From Paenibacillus dendritiformis (GTDB taxonomy: Bacteria > Bacillota > Bacilli > Paenibacillales > Paenibacillaceae), in contig NZ_LDIG01000069.1 of assembly GCF_015845845.1 (NCBI RefSeq), positions 1-32,510 of the forward strand: a DNA stretch of 32,510 nucleotides. Reading direction: 5' to 3'. Of the stretch, positions 29,691-32,510 are shown piece by piece. The position numbers were made by a program, and so were the translations under genes. Numbering within the stretch: the stretch's first letter is position 1; each line of letters begins with the position of its first letter. The notes beneath the pieces are model-generated. The model searched no databases and was not told the origin of the DNA. It saw nothing but the letters and a program-made list of their open reading frames with translations.

Positions 29691-30563
29691 ATGATCTGGA
29701 TTCAGAAGCTGTACCGCAAGACACGGCTGTTCGGCGAGCTCGTCATGTTCTCGCATACGCTGTTCTCGCTGCCGTTCGCGTTGATCTCGATGGTATGGGC
29801 CGCCGGCGGCCTGCCGTCCGCGCATGTGATGCTGTGGTCGCTTATCGCGCTGGTGGCGGCGCGGAACGGCGCGAACGCCTTCAACCGGCTGGCCGACCGG
29901 GAATATGACGAGGCGAACCCGCGGACGGCCCACCGCCATCTGCCGCAGCGGCTGCTTCAGGAGCGGGAGGTGACGGCGTTCATCCTGCTGAACTTCGCCG
30001 TCTTCATCTTCGCGGCTGGCATGCTGAATCCGCTCTGCCTCTGGCTGTCCCCGGTCGCGATCGCGCTCATCTGCTCGTATTCGTACACGAAGCGGTTCAC
30101 CTGGCTCTGCCATCTGTATCTCGGCTTCACGATTGCATCCGCGCCGGTGGGCGCCTGGTTCGCCGTCACGGGCAAGCTGGCTATGACGCCGTTCTTGCTC
30201 GGCCTGGTGGTGATGCTCTGGATTGCCGGCTTCGATATTATTTATGCGACGCAGGATATCGAATTCGACCGGAAGACGGGACTGTGGTCCGTACCGAGCT
30301 TATTCGGCTACGAGGATGCGCTGTTCATCGCCCGCGGCCTCCATACGATTATGCTGGCAGTGCTGTTCGCTCTCTTCTTCATCCGGGGGCTCGGTTGGAT
30401 CTACTTGACGGGCATCGCGGCCTCCGCCGTGCTGCTTGCGGTCGAGCACCGCATCGTCCGGCCAAGCAGCCGGAAGCGGATGAACGTGGCCTCCTACAAC
30501 CTGAATCAGGTCATCAGCATGCTGATCCTGTTTTGCACGATGGCAGATTTCTTTTTGCTCTGA
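29691..30563 (+). CDS. UbiA-family polyprenyltransferase (MqnP/4-hydroxybenzoate type)
   Basis: A 290-residue membrane protein with eight to nine helices and both prenyl-diphosphate/Mg2+ motifs: N65-R-L-A-D69-R-E-Y-D73 followed by NPRT, and D189-I-E-F-D193-R-K-T-G. The HTLFSLPFALISMVWAAGG start and ARNGANAFNRLADREYD block are typical of the 'UbiA-like, putative 4-hydroxybenzoate prenyltransferase' subgroup that includes MqnP of the futalosine menaquinone route, rather than MenA. It attaches a polyprenyl chain to an aromatic acceptor at the membrane. GGGGGAG lies 7 bases before this ATG; an in-frame TTG 15 bp upstream is less likely. No other mqn or men gene is in the window. With U32 and aminotransferase genes upstream it may belong to a quinone-like lipid pathway. 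The acceptor is not determinable. Confidence 0.82.
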   Translation: MIWIQKLYRKTRLFGELVMFSHTLFSLPFALISMVWAAGGLPSAHVMLWSLIALVAARNGANAFNRLADREYDEANPRTAHRHLPQRLLQEREVTAFILLNFAVFIFAAGMLNPLCLWLSPVAIALICSYSYTKRFTWLCHLYLGFTIASAPVGAWFAVTGKLAMTPFLLGLVVMLWIAGFDIIYATQDIEFDRKTGLWSVPSLFGYEDALFIARGLHTIMLAVLFALFFIRGLGWIYLTGIAASAVLLAVEHRIVRPSSRKRMNVASYNLNQVISMLILFCTMADFFLL

Positions 30564-30682
30564 TATAGTGGGGTTTCAGAGATGTGCTTCGCGGCGGGAG
30601 TCTTCACAATGACTTGCTTCGGGCTGAGAACTAGGAGAATAGGGGTCGGCATTGTCTCCTGATTGTGGAAATATATCTAAAA

Positions 30683-30827
30683 TGTCCATGAAAATATGGA
30701 CAAAAGGGGATTACACTTTCAGCGCCGGGAAAAATCAATATGTAGACTATTTCGATGCTAATTTCCTATATATAGTGGACCATGCCCTAAGGAAAAACGA
30801 TCTCTCTCTCAAAACAGTGTCCACTAT
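30683..30827. repeat. Two inverted repeats in the gap after the UbiA gene
   Basis: TGTCCA-TGAAAATA-TGGACA (30683-30702) and, further on, ATAGTGGAC (30772-30780) with GTCCACTAT (30819-30827), 38 bases apart. Both share a GTCCA/TGGAC core. The 480-bp gap otherwise shows no gene; the region is A+T-rich. Confidence 0.45.
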
Positions 30828-30895
30828 TTGAAAGACAATACTTTGACTTTTCCATGATGTAAGGACAATACCGGCGCTTATCCCGAATAAGAACC

Positions 30896-30920
30896 AACAC
30901 CCGCGAAGGGTGTTTTTCTT
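30896..30920 (+). terminator. Intrinsic terminator downstream of the UbiA gene
   Basis: AACACCC (30896-30902), loop GCGAA, GGGTGTT (30908-30914), followed by TTTCTT. Confidence 0.85.
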
Positions 30921-30961
30921 TTGTGCTGAATTCAAAGCCTCTTACCGCCCATCCTTTTGCT

Positions 30962-30990
30962 TTGGATTTTCTGGATATCTTTTCTATAAT
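30962..30990 (+). promoter_or_regulatory. Promoter of the interrupted N-acetyltransferase gene
   Basis: TTGGAT (30962-30967), 17-bp spacer, TATAAT (30985-30990), about 50 bp before the ATG. Confidence 0.65.
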
Positions 30991-31043
30991 GAATCCAATT
31001 CCAATTCCGATTCAGATGCGTAGGAGAGGGGAGACAGGAAGAG

Positions 31044-31193
31044 ATGACAAGTTGGCTGGAAAATTATCTTTCCATTCTCGGACTAAGCAAGGAGCCCCCT
31101 TCTTATGATTACTTGGCAAGAATATGCCGCTCTCATTTAACTGCGCTGCCGTTTGAGAATATAACTGTACTTGCCCAAATTCGCTGTAATTAA
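31044..31193 (+). pseudogene. Arylamine N-acetyltransferase, 5' fragment cut by IS insertion
   Basis: The frame begins MTSWLENYLSILGLSKEPPS and continues with a YDYLARICRSHLTALPFENI block. This is the N-terminal pattern of arylamine N-acetyltransferases (two helices, then H-x-x-x-x-PFEN). The catalytic Cys-His-Asp region, expected from about residue 65-70 on, is missing: the frame stops at codon 50 inside sequence that looks like the left end of the insertion sequence. A promoter (30962-30990) and a purine-rich ribosome binding region precede it, so it was once a working gene. The remaining 3' part should lie beyond the right end of the window, where only about 18 bases after the element are visible. 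Confidence 0.7.
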
Positions 31194-32492
31194 ATAGCAG
31201 AAAAAGAGACACCCTTGACTCTCTGTGTAAAATAGAAGTGCGACCAACCACTCTACGCAGAGGAGATCAAGAAATGTCTCATACGTATACGTTAACACAG
31301 CATCGCCATTGGAACAATATCTTTCGGCAATGGAAACTCCCGTTGTATTTTTCCAAATCTGTCCTTAATCACATCACTCACTTTGTAGATGGCATGTTGT
31401 CATCTGGATTTACAGGTACCTTAACAGACATACATCGTGAAAGCTTGCATCATCGGGATCGCAGAAGCTTAAGTCATTTTTTATCCCATGGGAAGTGGGA
31501 TGAACAGTTCCTGAAGCAAATCGTACGTAATATCGCCTATCAGCAAGTCAAATACAGCGCTAAGCACAATAACAGTCCTATCTTTGTCATTGTAGATGAT
31601 ACGGTGTGTGAAAAAACCAAACCTTCGTCACGGGCGGTTGACTCGATCCAGGGCTCAGCCTTTCACCACTCTCATCTCAAGGGAAAGAAGGTCTATGGTC
31701 ATGCTGTAGTGGAAGCCATGCTACGGGCGGGTGATATAGTATATCCCTTTGCAACAGAACGCTATGAATCCAAAAGCAAGAGCAAGATTGATCTGGCTTG
31801 TGACATGATCCGGCAAGTGCCCAGGTCCCATCACCAAACGTACGTATTAATGGATTCGTGGTATCCTTCAGCCTCTGTTCTTCAGGTGAGTAGCGAGCAA
31901 GGATTCCATGTCATTAGCGGTCTGAAGACCAATCGCATCATTTACCCACAAGGGATTCGCCAATCGATTAAAGAATTTGCTTCGTTTATGTCGAAGTCTG
32001 ATACCGATCTCGTGACCATCGGAGAAGACTCTTATCGCGTTTATCGATACGAAGGAAAGCTCAATTTGCTTGATAATGGAGTCGTTCTTTTCTGCTGGAA
32101 AGAAGGAGAAGAACTGAACCCTAAGCAGGTGAAAGCTTTTCTAAGTACAGATGTTTCTCTAACCAACAAGCAAATTCTGAGCTATTATAGCAAGCGATGG
32201 TCGATTGAAACGTATTTTCGAACGGCGAAAGTCCACCTCGGCTTGGATCGATATCAGGTTCGATCTACGAAAGCGATCGATCGCTACTGGGCGCTACTCT
32301 CTTTTGTTTCGATGTGCTGTATTTACAGCGGGCAAGGCTATCTTTTGGATGGATTGCACCAATATCGACGAGAAAAAAAGCAACATTGGATTGAATATGT
32401 TTATAAACAAGCTCTATCCGGAGTAGCTCTCGCTCAAATTCAAACACAGCTTGGAGCTGCATAGGGGTACTGTCAGCTTTTTTAGATTTACA
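31185..32492 (+). mobile_element. Insertion sequence, IS4 superfamily (boundaries approximate)
   Basis: About 1.3 kb with one transposase gene. Imperfect terminal inverted repeats are suggested: TGTAATTAAATAGCAG at the left (31185 on) and, on the other strand from 32492 inward, TGTAAATCTAAAAAAGCTGA. They share TGTAA and an A-rich/AGC pattern only, so the ends could be a few tens of bases off. No target duplication could be recognised. The element interrupts an arylamine N-acetyltransferase gene. Confidence 0.65.
31274..32464 (+). CDS. DDE transposase, IS4-superfamily (IS4/IS701-like)
   Basis: A 396-residue intact transposase. Its N-terminal 100 residues (TDIHRESLHHRDRRSLSHFL) form the DNA-binding part. 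The catalytic triad is read as the first Asp in FVIVDDTVCEKTKPS, the second Asp in YVLMDSWYPSASVL, and the Glu in the Y-(2)-R-(3)-E-(6)-K signature of IS4-type enzymes (YYSKRWSIETYFRTAKVHLG). The protein should cut and join the element ends. The start is the ATG with AGGAG 9 bases upstream; a GTG 36 bp earlier has none. Codon use and base composition are A+T-richer than the chromosome around it, as expected for a mobile gene. No frameshift or stop is seen, so the element may still be active. Confidence 0.88.
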   Translation: MSHTYTLTQHRHWNNIFRQWKLPLYFSKSVLNHITHFVDGMLSSGFTGTLTDIHRESLHHRDRRSLSHFLSHGKWDEQFLKQIVRNIAYQQVKYSAKHNNSPIFVIVDDTVCEKTKPSSRAVDSIQGSAFHHSHLKGKKVYGHAVVEAMLRAGDIVYPFATERYESKSKSKIDLACDMIRQVPRSHHQTYVLMDSWYPSASVLQVSSEQGFHVISGLKTNRIIYPQGIRQSIKEFASFMSKSDTDLVTIGEDSYRVYRYEGKLNLLDNGVVLFCWKEGEELNPKQVKAFLSTDVSLTNKQILSYYSKRWSIETYFRTAKVHLGLDRYQVRSTKAIDRYWALLSFVSMCCIYSGQGYLLDGLHQYRREKKQHWIEYVYKQALSGVALAQIQTQLGAA

Positions 32493-32510
32493 TTTTCTTG
32501 AAGTGTTTAT

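Noticed and set aside
27865-29724. A 619-codon open frame on the minus strand opposite the aminotransferase.
   Set aside because: Antisense to a gene with all class III aminotransferase residues; no ribosome binding site.
20848-30563. Calling the locus a complete flavin-based extracellular electron transfer system.
   Set aside because: Ndh2-, FMN-binding EetA- and PplA-like genes are not in the window, and U32 and aminotransferase genes are not standard members.

Overview
The window looks like the chromosome of a Paenibacillus-type member of the Bacillota. Evidence for this: strong GGAGG-type ribosome binding sites before almost every gene, sigma-A promoters, intrinsic terminators, a Bacillus-style 7-1-7 Fur box, B. 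subtilis-type PurR boxes, a G-box purine riboswitch, and Bacillota families such as CcdC, KtrB, DUF1540, LytTR and ECF transporters. G+C is high except in two A+T-richer patches: the glycosyltransferase gene near 1.1-2.7 kb and the insertion sequence at the right end. The species call is an inference.

Left part (1-14.5 kb), mostly housekeeping and transport: the 3' end of hrpB; an MGT-type glycosyltransferase; ccdC; a Rieske oxygenase divergent from an NCS2 purine permease, with a PurR-box pair and a perfect Crp/Fnr-type palindrome between them; ktrB (K+ uptake); a single-domain EamA protein; a TPR membrane protein; a fosmidomycin-resistance-like MFS exporter; a two-gene ABC-2 exporter; and a regulator fusing a degenerate ABC ATPase to a LytTR DNA-binding domain, likely controlling the exporter.

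Middle (14.5-20.8 kb): an FAD-dependent dehydrogenase (COG2509 type) behind a consensus promoter, a second PurR-box pair and a guanine-class riboswitch whose layout predicts an ON switch; a formate/nitrite transporter with an Fnr-like site exactly where a class II activator would sit; an orphan Fur box facing a possible antisense RNA; a 51-residue DUF1540 gene; a tandem array of about 86-bp hairpin repeats, with a diverged copy near position 1000; and a GH20 hexosaminidase.

Right part (20.8-30.6 kb), the most interesting block: an ApbE flavin transferase lipoprotein divergent from a membrane-anchored NusG-domain-II protein, a fusion of a Gx-transporter membrane domain to an ECF ATPase, a second ECF ATPase, EcfT, then a tandem-domain U32 Fe-S protein, a class III aminotransferase translationally coupled to it, and a UbiA-type prenyltransferase. 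The set recalls flavin-based extracellular electron transfer loci (ApbE, Gx/EetB-type protein, ECF, prenyltransferase). It differs in the Gx-ATPase fusion and the U32/aminotransferase partners, and Ndh2- and PplA-type genes are not present here. A joint role in flavin or quinone redox chemistry at the cell envelope is my inference.

Right edge (30.9-32.5 kb): an arylamine N-acetyltransferase gene cut after about 45 codons by an IS4-superfamily insertion sequence carrying an intact transposase.
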